The translations under genes were made by a program, and so were the position numbers. A stretch of DNA of 64,000 bases, taken from positions 62,001 through 126,000 of the forward strand of contig CAXKVR010000085.1 in assembly GCA_964058845.1 (NCBI GenBank), written 5' to 3'. The stretch comes from Carex sylvatica. Taxonomy: Eukaryota > Streptophyta > Magnoliopsida > Poales > Cyperaceae. Each line of letters begins with the position of its first letter. Positions within the stretch are counted from its first letter, which is position 1. The notes under the pieces are model-generated. The model ran no database searches, was not told the origin of the DNA, and saw only the letters and a program-made list of their open reading frames with translations. Below, one piece after another: positions 1-11,075 of this stretch.

Positions 1-189
1 AAGGGAGAGTTAATGAGAGATTTAAATGTTATTTAGTGATAGTTGAGTGTGTAGAAAATTACTATGAGTCTATATAATGTGTATGAAATATTTTGCATGT
101 AAGAGAGCAAGAGAATATTAATAATATAAATTATATTTCTGTCATTGAGTGTTCTCTCTTCCACTATTAAATATATTAATTTTTTATCA

Positions 190-242
190 AATACTAACAA
201 AAGGCAAACTGAAAAAGAAAGAAAGACGGTGGAAGTAGCCAT
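190..242 (-). pseudogene. Truncated 5' end of a second legumin gene
   Basis: Read on the minus strand from 242, this begins MATST and continues with a hydrophobic stretch like the signal peptide of the intact legumin at 7441. Similarity stops within about 18 codons, and the reading frame then runs into unrelated AT-rich sequence. No mature globulin sequence follows. It is a dead promoter-plus-signal-peptide fragment of a legumin paralogue, or the edge of an inverted duplication broken by later events. Confidence 0.75.
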
Positions 243-596
243 ATCTAATCTCTCAGTAGAAGATTAGTGGCTAAATTGATTACTTGGTGAAGATAAAAGC
301 AGGGCTCGTTGGTATTTATAAGTGAAAAAAGTGCTTTGTTTTGGATATATTCAGAGAGGTTGGTAAGGTGAGGACAAATGACTTTAACAGAATTATATTG
401 TCGGTGATGATTATTATAAAAATCAACAATTCTCCGCGTATTTTTCTAATGAAAAAACAAAGAAACATTGATCATTTCAGATATAAGCTTCCTAAATAAT
501 GCGGAGAATTCCACGTGTCCTTCTTTATCAAGAAAATTACGAAAAGCTATTCTGAAAGTTTCAATCTTTCTAAAAAACTTGTGGAAAGGCTAATCT
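243..596 (-). promoter_or_regulatory. Inverted copy of the legumin promoter
   Basis: The reverse complement of this stretch aligns with about 6983-7440, directly upstream of the intact legumin gene. Shared landmarks in order are: a segment ending ACACGTG or AACGTG, a block reading TTATTTAGGAAGCTTATATC, the CACTTATAA TATA-like region, and the last bases before the ATG. This copy has one unit of a block that is tandemly doubled in the intact gene. It also has about 30 extra bases near 540-575. Confidence 0.8.
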
Positions 597-765
597 TTAG
601 AAGATAGAAGAAGCAAACGGCCGCAAGATCACCTTCTACGAGCGCTTTCCTGGCCTCATCAAGAAGGCTTATGAGCTAGAAGTTGTTGAATTAATTTCTT
701 CAATTATGCAGATGTTGTTGCAATAGCAAGAACAGATGTTGTTGAATTAATTTCTTTAGTTATAA
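597..765 (+). pseudogene. MADS-box gene fragment (exon 1 fused to a later intron/exon)
   Basis: Plus-strand codons from about 602 read KIEEANGRKITFYERFPGL and then KKAYELE, a MADS domain very close to exon 1 of the intact gene at 6074. After about 677 the sequence jumps to DNA matching the end of intron 7 and the start of exon 8 of the intact gene (reverse complement near 3660-3710), including the TTCAATTATGCAG splice acceptor. An in-frame TAG appears soon after. Everything between exon 1 and intron 7 is missing, and so are the start codon and the first residues. A short repeat of the ATGTTGTTG/GAATTAATTTCTT block follows. Confidence 0.8.
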
Positions 766-842
766 TATTTTTTATAAGAAACTGGTGTATTTGAGAAAAT
801 TGTACAATTTACATACCAGTCAGACAACTTGATGTAATTTGT

Positions 843-989
843 GAGAACTAGTATTTGGTCTAGTGGCAAAGACACATGACCTCTATGTGAGAGGTCATGA
901 GTTCGAAACCCGAATGGAGGAAATCATTTGTTATAATAACAAAGGTATTAAATAGTTGGGTAGCTTGACCTCCAACCTTTACTCAAAAA
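843..989 (+). mobile_element. tRNA-derived SINE, full length with target-site duplication
   Basis: The 147 bp element has a box A-like TGGTCTAGTGG and a box B-like GAGTTCGAAACCC, the internal RNA polymerase III promoter of tRNA-type SINEs. It ends in a short A run. It is flanked by a perfect 17 bp direct repeat, AACTTGATGTAATTTGT, at 826-842 and 990-1006. A second full copy of the family lies at 45742-45892 in the opposite orientation. Confidence 0.9.
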
Positions 990-1006
990 AACTTGATGTA
1001 ATTTGT

Positions 1007-2187
1007 CTGATATAGTTTATCAATTAATTTCTATTTTCTAATTATACTAGAAATCATTAATTAAATATTTCAATATTCAAACCAATTGATCCAATTATAT
1101 ATAATCCACAACAAGCCATATATTGTAAAATTAGTAAATCATTCTCACAGCCAACATTATGTCAAGCATTGACAAAAGGAATAAATTGTTGTACTATATG
1201 GTCTTCATAGTTAGTACTTATTATAAATATTTTGACTTTTTTTTCCATACCAATCCATTGGAGATGGTGTGAACAACGGGCCAGGCCGGGTCGGGCCTTG
1301 GACAATATAATGACGAACGTACGTATAAGGTAGGCACTTTTCGGAGGTAGGCCATGCATATATATACAACAACAAGATAGGCACTTTTCGCAAGAGAAAA
1401 AACACATTTATGACGGTACTCCGTGGCGAAAAGTACCGTCACTAATAGAAAAAGCACGTTTATGATGGTATTCTGTCGCGAAAAGTGTCTTGTTGTTGTA
1501 ACCCAACTTTAACAATTGGCCGAAGCAATAGTGTGGTGGTAGTTGAGTACTCTCTTAAAATTTATTAAAACTAGGTTTTAGTTTTAGTTTTATTTTATTT
1601 AAAAAGTTGTATGTGCTTGAATGTTTGTACGGAGTTACTACTGAAAACTTTAGCTACTTCAACAACTGGCCGAAGCAATGCTTTGATTTTTTTAAATTCT
1701 GCATCTATTTTTGTTGTAATTTTGTGTGTATCAGATTGTATATATAAAGCTACTATACAGTTATGCTGTCAAAAAATAATGTAAATTATAATTATGACAG
1801 TATATCTAATTAACGTACAAGTTATCGATCAGTTCTCTCTAAGCTGCTATACATAATTAAATATGACTTTATACTAAATTAAATACCTTTTAACTAATAG
1901 TTTTATGTACTATATATAGAGACATTGTAAACACCATTTAATTAGAGCAGTAAATTTTGATGTTTCGAAACTCTTCATTAAGCTCCTAAGGCTATAAAAG
2001 AAATTAACACTCGATTAGCATTATGATTTATTTTACTCAAGAGACATCCAAATAAACTAATATATAAGATAAACAGTACAAAATAATTCAAACATAAAGT
2101 ACTAAAATCCAAAAACGAAAAATACTACAATTAATCAACCTAAATAAAACTACATTCCCCAACATAAAAAGAAAACTACGGGTAATC
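1007..2187. other. Intergenic, transposon-like debris
   Basis: I see no gene. At about 1395-1490 a roughly 50 bp motif is repeated twice (TTTATGACGGTACTCCG and TTTATGATGGTATTCTG, each followed by a GCGAAAAGT block), which looks like a decayed DNA-transposon terminus. The phrase GGCCGAAGCAAT occurs near both 1518 and 1667. The stretch 1931-2030 lies just 3' of the MADS gene and resembles 36341-36430. Confidence 0.5.
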
Positions 2188-5100
2188 TTAGTGCGGAAAT
2201 CGTGGGGTTGGATGGCCGTTCCTGGGAGGCAACGAGCTATCGTCGACATCCTCGTGCATGTTGTCGGGGTACGTGGCTGGCGACGGTGCCGTGAAGAAGG
2301 TCTTTGTTGCTTGGGTCTTAAAGTCATGGCTTTGAGACCCGCTAGCCTCATGGTCGTGGGGCCTTGGGGGAAACTGACAAGGAACTGATGGTGGATACAT
2401 CGCCGAATAGCTCGGCTCATATGCTCCCAGCTCCTTCAAACTGAATCTGGGCTCCTGAGTCTCTTTCTTCATACCCTACATAAAAATTATATGAATGGAG
2501 GATATCAATAAAGGTTTTGGAAATTCCCGAAATTTTTATTCATATCCTCCATAAAATGAAAATTTACACAAATACCCTTAATTTTTTTTTTTTAAATGTC
2601 CCAACAACTACAGAATCTGGGTGGGTTGGGTTTTTTTCTTTCTTTTTTAAAAAAAAAATGAGGGTAATTGTGTAATTTTATATTTAATGGAGGATATGAA
2701 AAATTCCGGCAAATTGAGAGTTAGACACGGGGGTGTCCTAAAACAAGTTCATACTCTCTTCATTTATTATAAGATTAAAATGACTATATTGTCTCTAACT
2801 TATTAACTTATAATTAAATTATATTGACATGTTGTCTTCCTTTTGTTTACAAAATATCGAATTTATTATATGTATTTGTCATAAAACCATATTAACTTGT
2901 TAAGCTCAATTACTATCTTTCATTCTATTTTTTTTTCTTTCTTTCGGGGTGATGCCTAGGGAGAAACTTATGTGCGAAAGATTTTGATAGGACCCTTTTA
3001 GTTGGTAAGATTTGAACAGTAAAATTTTCCTGCACTTTGGATTGGAGATTATTCAAGTTAAGCCATTGTTTAGTACCTGACGGTAGTAATTGGATGGCCT
3101 GGCTGTGTCAGTGGGTACCCAGCTGTTGTTTGAAGCCGTTACTTGAGGCTTTATTAGACCAGTAGGTAATTCAATTTTACTGAAAATCAACAAAAGCCAA
3201 GGGATCATGGTGAGTTCATTTGAAGTACAAAAACATGTTTGATTTGAGGGGGTTTTAAAAACTGTAAATTGGTAAGTTGTAATTGCTCTTCAATAAAAAT
3301 AAATTTATCTGATTTGATTGAAGCATGAGGAAATTTTAGAGAAAATTATTTTATCATATTTTAACCAAATTATTATTTTACTTATATGCAAAGAAAGCGA
3401 ATCTTTACATTTAACCGTCCCCCACCAAAAAGAAAAAGATTACACAATTGAATCTTGGTATTAATAATAACATCAAGAAATGAAACCTACATATAAAATA
3501 TATAATAATGTGAAGGTATTGAGACGTACTTGAAATATTGCTCGCCTTTAGGGTTAATGTGGCCATTGTTCTGATAGAATTGCAAACTAGTATTAATGGT
3601 TGCTTGTTGCTGCAGCTGCAGGTTGGCAAAGAATGCATTGGTTTCCATCAGCTCTTGCTGTTGCAACAACATCTGCATAATTGAAGAAATTAATTCAACA
3701 ACTTTTATTGATCAGGTTTATGCTTCATGGATATTCTATAATTATTGAGCACCATGTATATTTTTGTAATTTTTCTTTAATATGTAGTTTTCTGTATGTA
3801 TTGAAAGCAAAACAATAATCAATATAGATTTCTGACAAGTATTGCTCAAGCCTCAAGTATCCATAGACTTCTGTGGAGATGTGAATTGTTCAAAACTGAG
3901 CTGAGTATGGTTCCAGCAATTTATTTTCTAATGTACAGTTGATTTTTCCTAAATTAACAGATATTTATAAATAACTTACTTTTCTTTGCTGAATATGAGA
4001 AAGTATGACTGTCAGCTTGTCCCCATAGTCATCAAACAAATGTTCAGGTGTCATTGGGCTAGCCGTTTGATAAAACCTAATTATAGAAACCAAATTGACA
4101 CAATTCAACAAATATTGTTAGTAAGCTATATATAAGATATTTCTCATAATAAAATGCTGATTCCTTTCTTCTGGCCAACATATTTATTTTGATATTTTCA
4201 GGCCAATTATGAATGAAATACCCGGATTCATAATAGAAGCAATTAACCTGTGGTAGTCAAGTATCTGTTGAGGAAACTCTTGAGGATTAATCAGCTCAGT
4301 ATGCTGCACATTATATAAAATAAACTTTTGTAATATAATACTGGTAATCCCGGTAATCCTGGTTGCATTTATGTTATTTTGAAATGCTGAACCCTATGTA
4401 ATATAATACTGGTAATTCTTGTTGCATTTATCTCATTTGCCTTATAGTAGTATTATGTTCATTTCTGGGGAAAAGGAAAAAAAATGAGGTGAAGTTTGTA
4501 GGCCAATAGTATTAACTGTTGTTTGTAATGTAAGCAGTAGAAATACAACATGTTAAAAATTAAAACAGTACCTGGATTGATCTGTTGTCATCACCTGATG
4601 TTATGGCCCTGGAGTTTTCTTGCTCGATACTAGAAATAAAAGGCATAAACACTGTTAGCATTGGCAGTGCATTAGCTTGACACTAGAACTTCTGAATTAA
4701 TCAATTTTCAATAACAGTTCATTAGCTTTATGTTGGCGTAGGTTTGCACGATAGAATAATAGAACATTACGCAATGCAACATATATTTTTTTTATATATT
4801 GATATAGAAAAATTAAAGATGGAGGTCAAAATACTTAACTTATATTACAAGATATGTTATAATAATGCGATCTCCTATTGAAAATAAACAAACACATACC
4901 TTATTCCTTGTGCTGCCAACGTGTCTTGTATTTTGCAATTTTCAAGTTTTGCAATTAGACTCTGCATTCAATGAAAAAAACATTTTTATTATAAGAGAGA
5001 AATTACGTATATCAATATGAATCATTTAAAAAAAGTATGACCAATATCCATATGAATATAAACAAGAATTGCTTATTAGGACAAATTGTAAACTATTTTG

Positions 5101-6074
5101 ATGAACATCTCAGCTAAAACTATTTTCATGCACTTAACTCTGAGCTCTTATATTAAAGTGCTATATTATTTTAAAGGGAGCATTATTTTACTATAGTAAT
5201 TTTGTGCAAGATAGCAATATATTATCATAAAGATGCAATTATAAAGATGTATAAAGATGCTAATTATCTGAAACAGTTATTACTATTATTCATATATTGG
5301 GTTTATGGAAGGGAAGTACAAATAATGAGAACTTACATCTTTATTGGGGATCACCAATCTTTCGCTGTTCACAAAAGAAGAATTTTAAAAAAATAAAAAT
5401 AAAAACAGAGATATGTCATAGAAATGAAAAACAAGAAACCAAGAAAGAGTTTATTTCACCACATTGATAATATGGTGTTCTCCAATAGTGAAATTCTACA
5501 ACAATAAAATAACAATAACAAAAAATAAATGATAATACCGAAATTCTCGACCATTGACTTTCCGAACATCATCTGGCATGTTAAGAAATCTAATCAAGAT
5601 ATCCTCGACCCTTGAAAAAAAGAAAACAAAACAAAATGTAATTAATAAATGTAAAACACATACAATTAAGAAGTTTATGTGTAAATATGTAATTTCTCAA
5701 AGTACTTGTTGAAACAAATATAACTGTTAATTAAAACATGGTTGAGAGAATTAGACACTTATTTACTGACTGTATGTTTTCATAAAACCTTTACTGTCTG
5801 TTGGAGGTACAAATCAAGAACTTGCAAGAACTAAGTGAAGAAGTGCAAGATCAATGGAACTACTTAAAATGATCATAAATGTGTACCCTTCTGAGTGTGA
5901 GAAGTAGCAGAGATTGTTTTTAGAAGGGTGGCGAATGATGAGCACCACGTCCGAGTTGCTTAGAACAGAAATCTCATACGCCTTCTTCATGAGGCCAGGG
6001 AAGCGTTGGGAGAAGGTGATCTTGCGAGCCCTTGTTTCTTCTATCTTCTTTATATCTATCTTTCTTCTTCCCAT
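2188..6074 (-). CDS. MIKC*-type MADS-box transcription factor
   Basis: Ten exons on the minus strand join in frame: 6074-5887, 5610-5539, 5364-5337, 4961-4900, 4629-4572, 4303-4248, 4076-3980, 3672-3530, 3179-3077 and 2475-2188. They total 1095 bases and 364 residues. All introns are GT-AG. Residues 1-60 are the DNA-binding and dimerisation MADS domain (MGRRKIDIKKIEE at the start). Exon 2 begins VEDILIRFLNMPDDVR, the hallmark of the MIKC* class after the MADS domain, most like the S clade (AGL66/AGL104). The K-like region spans several short exons, and exon 8 is glutamine-rich. MIKC* factors act as nuclear heterodimers in pollen development; that role is inferred from family. The usual basic KRRxGL stretch is replaced here by QRFPGL, which may alter DNA binding. 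Whether it is expressed is unknown. It lies divergent to the legumin gene at 7441. Confidence 0.85.
2493..2717. mobile_element. Fold-back MITE in the last MADS intron
   Basis: The ends are imperfect inverted repeats. TGGAGGATAT and later CCTCCATAAAATG on the left face TTTAATGGAGGATATG on the right, and ACACAAATACCCT faces AGGGTAATTGTGT. The middle is T-rich. It sits in the intron between exons 9 and 10 of the MADS gene, close to the final acceptor at 2476. I did not identify a clear target-site duplication. Confidence 0.55.
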
Positions 6075-7440
6075 CTTGCCTCTCTCCCTCTCTCTCTATC
6101 TCTTGTAAGTATAAAAAGGGAGAGAATGAGGAGAGAGGGGAGAGAGAATTTATAAGACCGCAGGAAACAGAGGAGAGAGTTTAGAATATAGATCATGAAT
6201 CGATCGATTTCATTTAATTTATGTTGGGAGAGGGACTAACTCGGGCTTATACTGGGCCTCTGTCACTAGTTAGTTTAATTTGGGCCTTTTATAACGGGCT
6301 TATACTGGGACACTTTCACTACTTCAAACTAACATTTGTTTAATTTCAACGCTTTTTGATAGAAGTAGTTTATGACCTACTTAAACCTAAGCAACCGAAA
6401 GATAAACCTATGAATACTTGAACACACAGATTTAGATATAACATGGGAATGGTACAAATTTGCTTATTTCAAATCATTAATCAGGCACGGCCCCCTCATC
6501 TTAATTTGGCAGGAATAGTATGATTGAAATGCATATCCAAGAGAATTTTCCTAGTTCTACAAATATAAGATAATTTTCCAATGAGTTAGAGATTTAGAGC
6601 TTGTTTTTTCTATAAAATAAAATAAAATTATAAAACAATCATTTTGAATTAAAGTCTTTAATTTCTTTCTCTCACATGAGCTGGTTCGAATAGAGCGACA
6701 TAACTAAATTGCACTTAAACAATACAAATAGCCTTCTTATAATAATTAATTAGAGTTTGGCGAGCCTGGTTTCATTCAAATTCTTTCTGGTGCCGTCTTT
6801 CAGCCAGGAGTAGTGCCATTTCCTACTCTCTTTTGTTTATAAATTAGTGATCTTTATGGGCAAATTAAATTTGATAATTTAGTATTTGGAAAAAAAAAAA
6901 ATTACAGGTTTTTTGAGTTATCATCAAGTATAGATTAGTTTCAATTATTTACACTCCACCAACCTTTTTATTAGCATCCAAAAGAGATTAGGCTTTCCCA
7001 CAAGTCATTTCGTAATTTCCATGACAAAGACAGAAACGTGTAATTGTCCGCGTTATTTAGGAAGCTTATATCTGAAATGATCTATATATATATATATTGC
7101 TTTTTCAATAAAAAAATATGCGGATAATCGTTGTTTATGATAATATTTATCACCCACAATATAATTCTGTTAAAGTCATTTGTCGCCTTACCAACCTCTT
7201 TGAGTCTATCCAAAACAAAGCACTTTTTTTAATAGAAAAATACGAGGAGAATAGTTGTTTGTGATAATAGTAACCACCCACTATGTAATTATGTTAAAGT
7301 CATTTGTCATGACCTTACCAACCTCTGTGAATATATACAAAACAAAGCACTTTTTTTTCACTTATAAGTACCAAGGAGCCCCGCTATTCTCTTCACCAAG
7401 TAATCAATTCAACCATTAATCTTCTGGTGAGAGATTAGAT
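6075..7440. promoter_or_regulatory. Divergent intergenic region between MADS and legumin genes
   Basis: The 1.37 kb spacer holds both promoters. A CT-rich (TCTC) tract just upstream of the MADS start is the probable 5' leader. On the legumin side, CTTATAAGTA near 7361 is the likely TATA region about 80 bp before the ATG, and AACGTGT near 7035 contains an ACGT core. The left inverted copy lacks about 0.9 kb of this spacer (the equivalent of roughly 6075-6980). Confidence 0.6.
7111..7360. repeat. Tandem duplication in the legumin promoter
   Basis: Two consecutive copies of about 125 bp start near 7111 and 7235. Shared blocks include TTAAAGTCATTTGTC, CTTACCAACCTCT and CAAAACAAAGCACTTTTTTT. The copies differ at many positions, so the duplication is not recent. 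The inverted promoter copy at 243-500 has only one unit. Confidence 0.85.
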
Positions 7441-9287
7441 ATGGCTACTTCCACCTTTCTTTCTTTTACACTTTTCTTTTTGGTCTTGCTTCATAGATGT
7501 GCAGCTCAATCTGGCATTGGTGGTCAGAGCCCATGGCATGCCTCACGAGGGTTTGGTATTGGCCAGAGGGCCTGTAGATTTGAGAGGCTTGAAGCACTTG
7601 AACCATCAAGGCGGGTGCAACATGAGGCGGGTGTCACTGAATATTATGATGAGAACAATGAACAACTTCAATGCGCCGGCCTATCTGCTAGACGCCGCAT
7701 AATCGAGCCTAGAGGCCTTCGCTTACCTGCCTATTCTAATGCGCCTTCTCTTGTCTACATTAAACAAGGTAAAGTTGCGTTCTCAAAGATTGCATAGACA
7801 TAATATTTCAAATCAAAGCACTTATTTGCATACCATTTCGAGATAATATATACTATATCTGACAAAATTTTGTTTGACATAATTTGCAGGAAGGTGCCTA
7901 ATGGGAATAGTATATCCTGGGTGCCCAGAAAGTTACCAATCATTCCAACAACAATTTGAGCAGTCTAAACAGGAAGGGCAGGCACAGGGTCAGAGGCCTT
8001 GGGATGAACACCAGAAAGTTCAGCGTGTCCGTGAGGGAGATATTGTTGCTTTACCGGCAGGTGTTACTCACTGGTTCTACAATGACGGTGATGTCCCTGC
8101 AGTTGCAGTCACTGTGTCTGACATAAGCAATAGCGCCAATCAGCTTGAGCCGAGACGCAGGGTATGAGATGTCACATAAGTTTAATTTATCACATAACAT
8201 ATTTGTTGGGAAAAATTGATTGCATCTTCATGATGTTGATTAAAAATACCTCTAATTTATACACTTTTTTTAATTAAATAAGGAGTTCTTGCTGGCGGGA
8301 AGGCACCAGAGGGGAGGACAATCCTATGAAACCGAGCAACAATCAGGAAATATCCTAACTGGATTTGACACTCGATTTTTGGCTGAGGCTCTTGGAGTAA
8401 ATCAGGAGCTTGTGAGAAGGCTCCAAAGTCAAAATGACGAGCGAGGTGAAATAGTTCATGTACCGCAAGGGCTTAAATTGCTCAGACCATCTAGGATCCA
8501 AGACGAGCAAAAACAACAACAACAGGAAGAGTTTTACGGAGAAAGATATCAAGGAGAGCGGTGGGGCAATTATACCAATGGTTTGGACGAGAACTTCTGC
8601 ACTATGAGAATAAGAGAAAACATTAATGATCCATCCCGTGCTGATATCTATAACCCTCGTAGCGGAAGAATCACAATACTCAACAGCCAGAAGTTGCCCA
8701 TCCTTAACATCGTCCAAATGAGTGCCAACCGTGTTGTTTTGAGAAGGGTAATTCTAAAAAACCTTTTTGTGTATTAAGCAATGAACAACTAAATTTGTTC
8801 GAACTAACTGAAATATACTTTGTATTTGTAGAATTCTGTTCTGGCCCCACATTGGAACATCAATGCTCATAGCTTAATTTATGTGACCGGTGGAAGCGGA
8901 AGGGTCCAGATTGTCAACCACCAAGGAAGAACTGTTTTTGATGGCCAGCTCCGCCAAAGACAAATTCTGCTAATCCCTCAGAACTATGCAGTGCTGAAAA
9001 GGTCATACCAAGATCAATTTGAGTATGTTTCGTTCAAGACAAACCCTAATGCTATGGTGAGCAAAATAACCGGGAAGCAATCTACTATCCGAGCCTTGCC
9101 ATTGGATGTTCTTAGGGCTTCTTACCGCCTAACGATAGAACAAGCGAGGAGGCTTAAGAACAGCAGGAGGGAGGAGATGGCTTTATTTTCTCCTAGGATT
9201 CAGAGGAGCGCTTCCGAGGATGAGAGCAAGTATGATCCAGAATTTCAGGGAAATCCCGATGTTACTATTACTCAAGTGGTGAATTAA
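7441..9287 (+). CDS. Legumin-type 11S seed storage globulin
   Basis: Four exons, 7441-7768, 7890-8161, 8283-8747 and 8832-9287, join in frame to give 506 residues, a normal size and exon number for an 11S legumin. Residues 1-22 are a signal peptide. Two cupin domains follow. The vacuolar processing site is N299-G300 in the motif NGLDENFC, which separates the acidic and basic chains. By family comparison C45 and C78 should form the acidic-chain disulfide, and C121 and C306 the interchain one. An extra cysteine, C112, sits in GRCLMG, where most family members have a non-cysteine residue. Exon 3 has a short Gln-rich and Glu-rich variable segment before the cleavage site. The protein would enter the ER, assemble as trimers, and be cleaved into hexamers in seed protein-storage vacuoles. 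Nothing in the frame is broken. Confidence 0.95.
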
Positions 9288-9355
9288 ATAGAGTGCAATA
9301 GCTCTTGATAAGCGGGACTGGTGAAATCTGTGTTGTGTACTTGCTTGTTTGAAAG

Positions 9356-9361
9356 AATAAA
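9356..9361 (+). terminator. Polyadenylation signal of the legumin gene
   Basis: A canonical AATAAA lies 69 bp after the stop codon, within an AT-rich stretch typical of plant 3' ends. Confidence 0.6.
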
Positions 9362-9374
9362 TTAAAATTATCAA

Positions 9375-10439
9375 TATTAATATGTTTCTTTAATATCGTC
9401 TGACATTCTCTTTGGTTTTGATTTGTCCTCCGAGAATCACTCAAATATTCTCCCCCAAAATATATAATTTGTTTCCAAAGAAAGATGATTCAAATAATGG
9501 CATAGATTGTTCCTAGGTATATATATATATATATATGAGGGGAACAAGAAGCATATTAAATTACTAAATGATTCTCTTGAGTGAACATAATTTAATTATG
9601 AAAGTAAATACACTTTTGGAACGTTTTATTATGAAAGTAAATTGTGAACAAATGACATTTCAAAATAGTTTTATAATAAAACTTGTATAAGAACAATATT
9701 TATGACCCATTGCATGATACCAACTACGAGATATCCTTAGTTTTGTCCTTTGATCTAATATTATGCTTCATCATGTTGCTTTTCCAAGGGTTGAATTAAC
9801 GTGAGATATTGATGCATGGTAAACATTGAGATTTGTATCCGGACATCTCGATGCCATCATAGTTTTCACCAATTAAAGTAAAGAGTTTGATAATTTATTA
9901 TGGCTTATTTCGGTCAGCTTTAACTCTATTCAGAAGGTTCTATATCGGCCAATTCCAGGTTGATTTGGCCGAGTTGGATCAAACGGTGGGCGAATTTTGT
10001 GATCAAATTAAATCTGTGGAATCGGACTGATTTAGCCGAGTTTATGTTCGAAATCAGGTCAATTCTCACGATCTGAGGTGCATCTTCAGAAGAACCGAAA
10101 GGACTTGATAGTGAGGTCCACCAAAAGGAGAGACTTTGAAGTGGTGGGAGATAACAGAGGTGCGAGCGGTGATACGAGTGGGAAGGTGAGAACCAAGGTG
10201 CAAGAAAGAGTACGGTGTTGAGCATCTTTGGGAGCATCATACCATTCGCTTTTTGGGAGATTGGTACCATTCATCTAAATAAGCACCATTCATGTAAAGA
10301 AGAGGATAAACATATTTCAATCTAAACCTGTCATGCCAGAAAACATATTTAAGTTATCCAGAAGACAAGTCACATGTCTAATGAATGTGTTGAATCATAT
10401 ATTTTAACCAAATACATTCTCAGCTTGCTTCGTATATTT
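9375..10439. other. Intergenic, no gene recognised
   Basis: The stretch is AT-rich with a short (TA)n run near 9520. The part from 9900 to 10280 is less AT-rich and holds short frames on the minus strand, but no start, splice pattern or family match that I can defend. It may be retroelement sequence linked to the copia relic that follows. Confidence 0.4.
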
Positions 10440-11047
10440 TTAAAATTTCTCAAAGTTGATGAAGTATATGTTTAATTTCATTCCAACGTCTTCGCTTGAG
10501 CGAAGAACTATATCTTGCTAATAAATTTACAGCAAATGATCTTATATGTCTAGGAAGATATATAAGTGCTCATATTGCACTAAGATATGATACTTCAGGA
10601 CCAAATAATTATTCATCAATTGTTCTTTTCAAGACACATGCTATATCCTTTCTTTTAAATGTATAAAAATGTTACTTCTCAAATGTTCAATTTGCAATCC
10701 AAGAAAAATTTTGTCCTCCCAAGATCTTTTATTTTAAATTCTTTGTTTATACAATTTACTGTTTTTGGAAACTCTTCAGGAGTTCTAATGATATTTGGAT
10801 CATCAACATAAGCTACAATTATAACAAACTAATTTTCATATCTTTTCATGAAAATACATGAACAAATTGTATCATTTTTATATTAATGTTTGAACAAATA
10901 TTCACTGAGACGGTTATACCACATGTGTCCAGATTGCTTTAATCCATATAAAGAATTATTCAATTTAATTCAATAATGTTCTCGAGAATCTAAATTACAT
11001 GATTCAGACATTTTAAATCCTTCAGGCTTTTTTCATATAAATATCAT
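10440..11047 (-). pseudogene. Ty1/copia reverse transcriptase-RNase H relic
   Basis: The minus strand shows recognisable copia polyprotein blocks in order. KKPEGFKMSE comes first, then NNSLYGLKQSG and MWYNRLSEYLF, then the catalytic-region phrase AYVDDPNI. After these come FKIKDLG, CLGLQIEHL, FGPEVSYLSAI and NLLARYSSS. They run through several frames with stop codons and small indels, so it is a dead fragment covering the last third of the RT and the connection region. The YVDD motif itself survives. The spelling resembles the SIRE/Maximus lineage. No LTR pair was found around it. Confidence 0.85.
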
Positions 11048-11075
11048 AACTTCCATGTGTGGCCATTACATGACG

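Noticed and set aside
841..905. Functional tRNA gene
   Set aside because: Box A and box B are present, but the cloverleaf cannot be completed and the 17 bp flanking duplication marks it as a SINE.
8355..8717. Minus-strand 120-codon frame inside legumin exon 3
   Set aside because: It lies antisense to a clear legumin exon and has no independent support.
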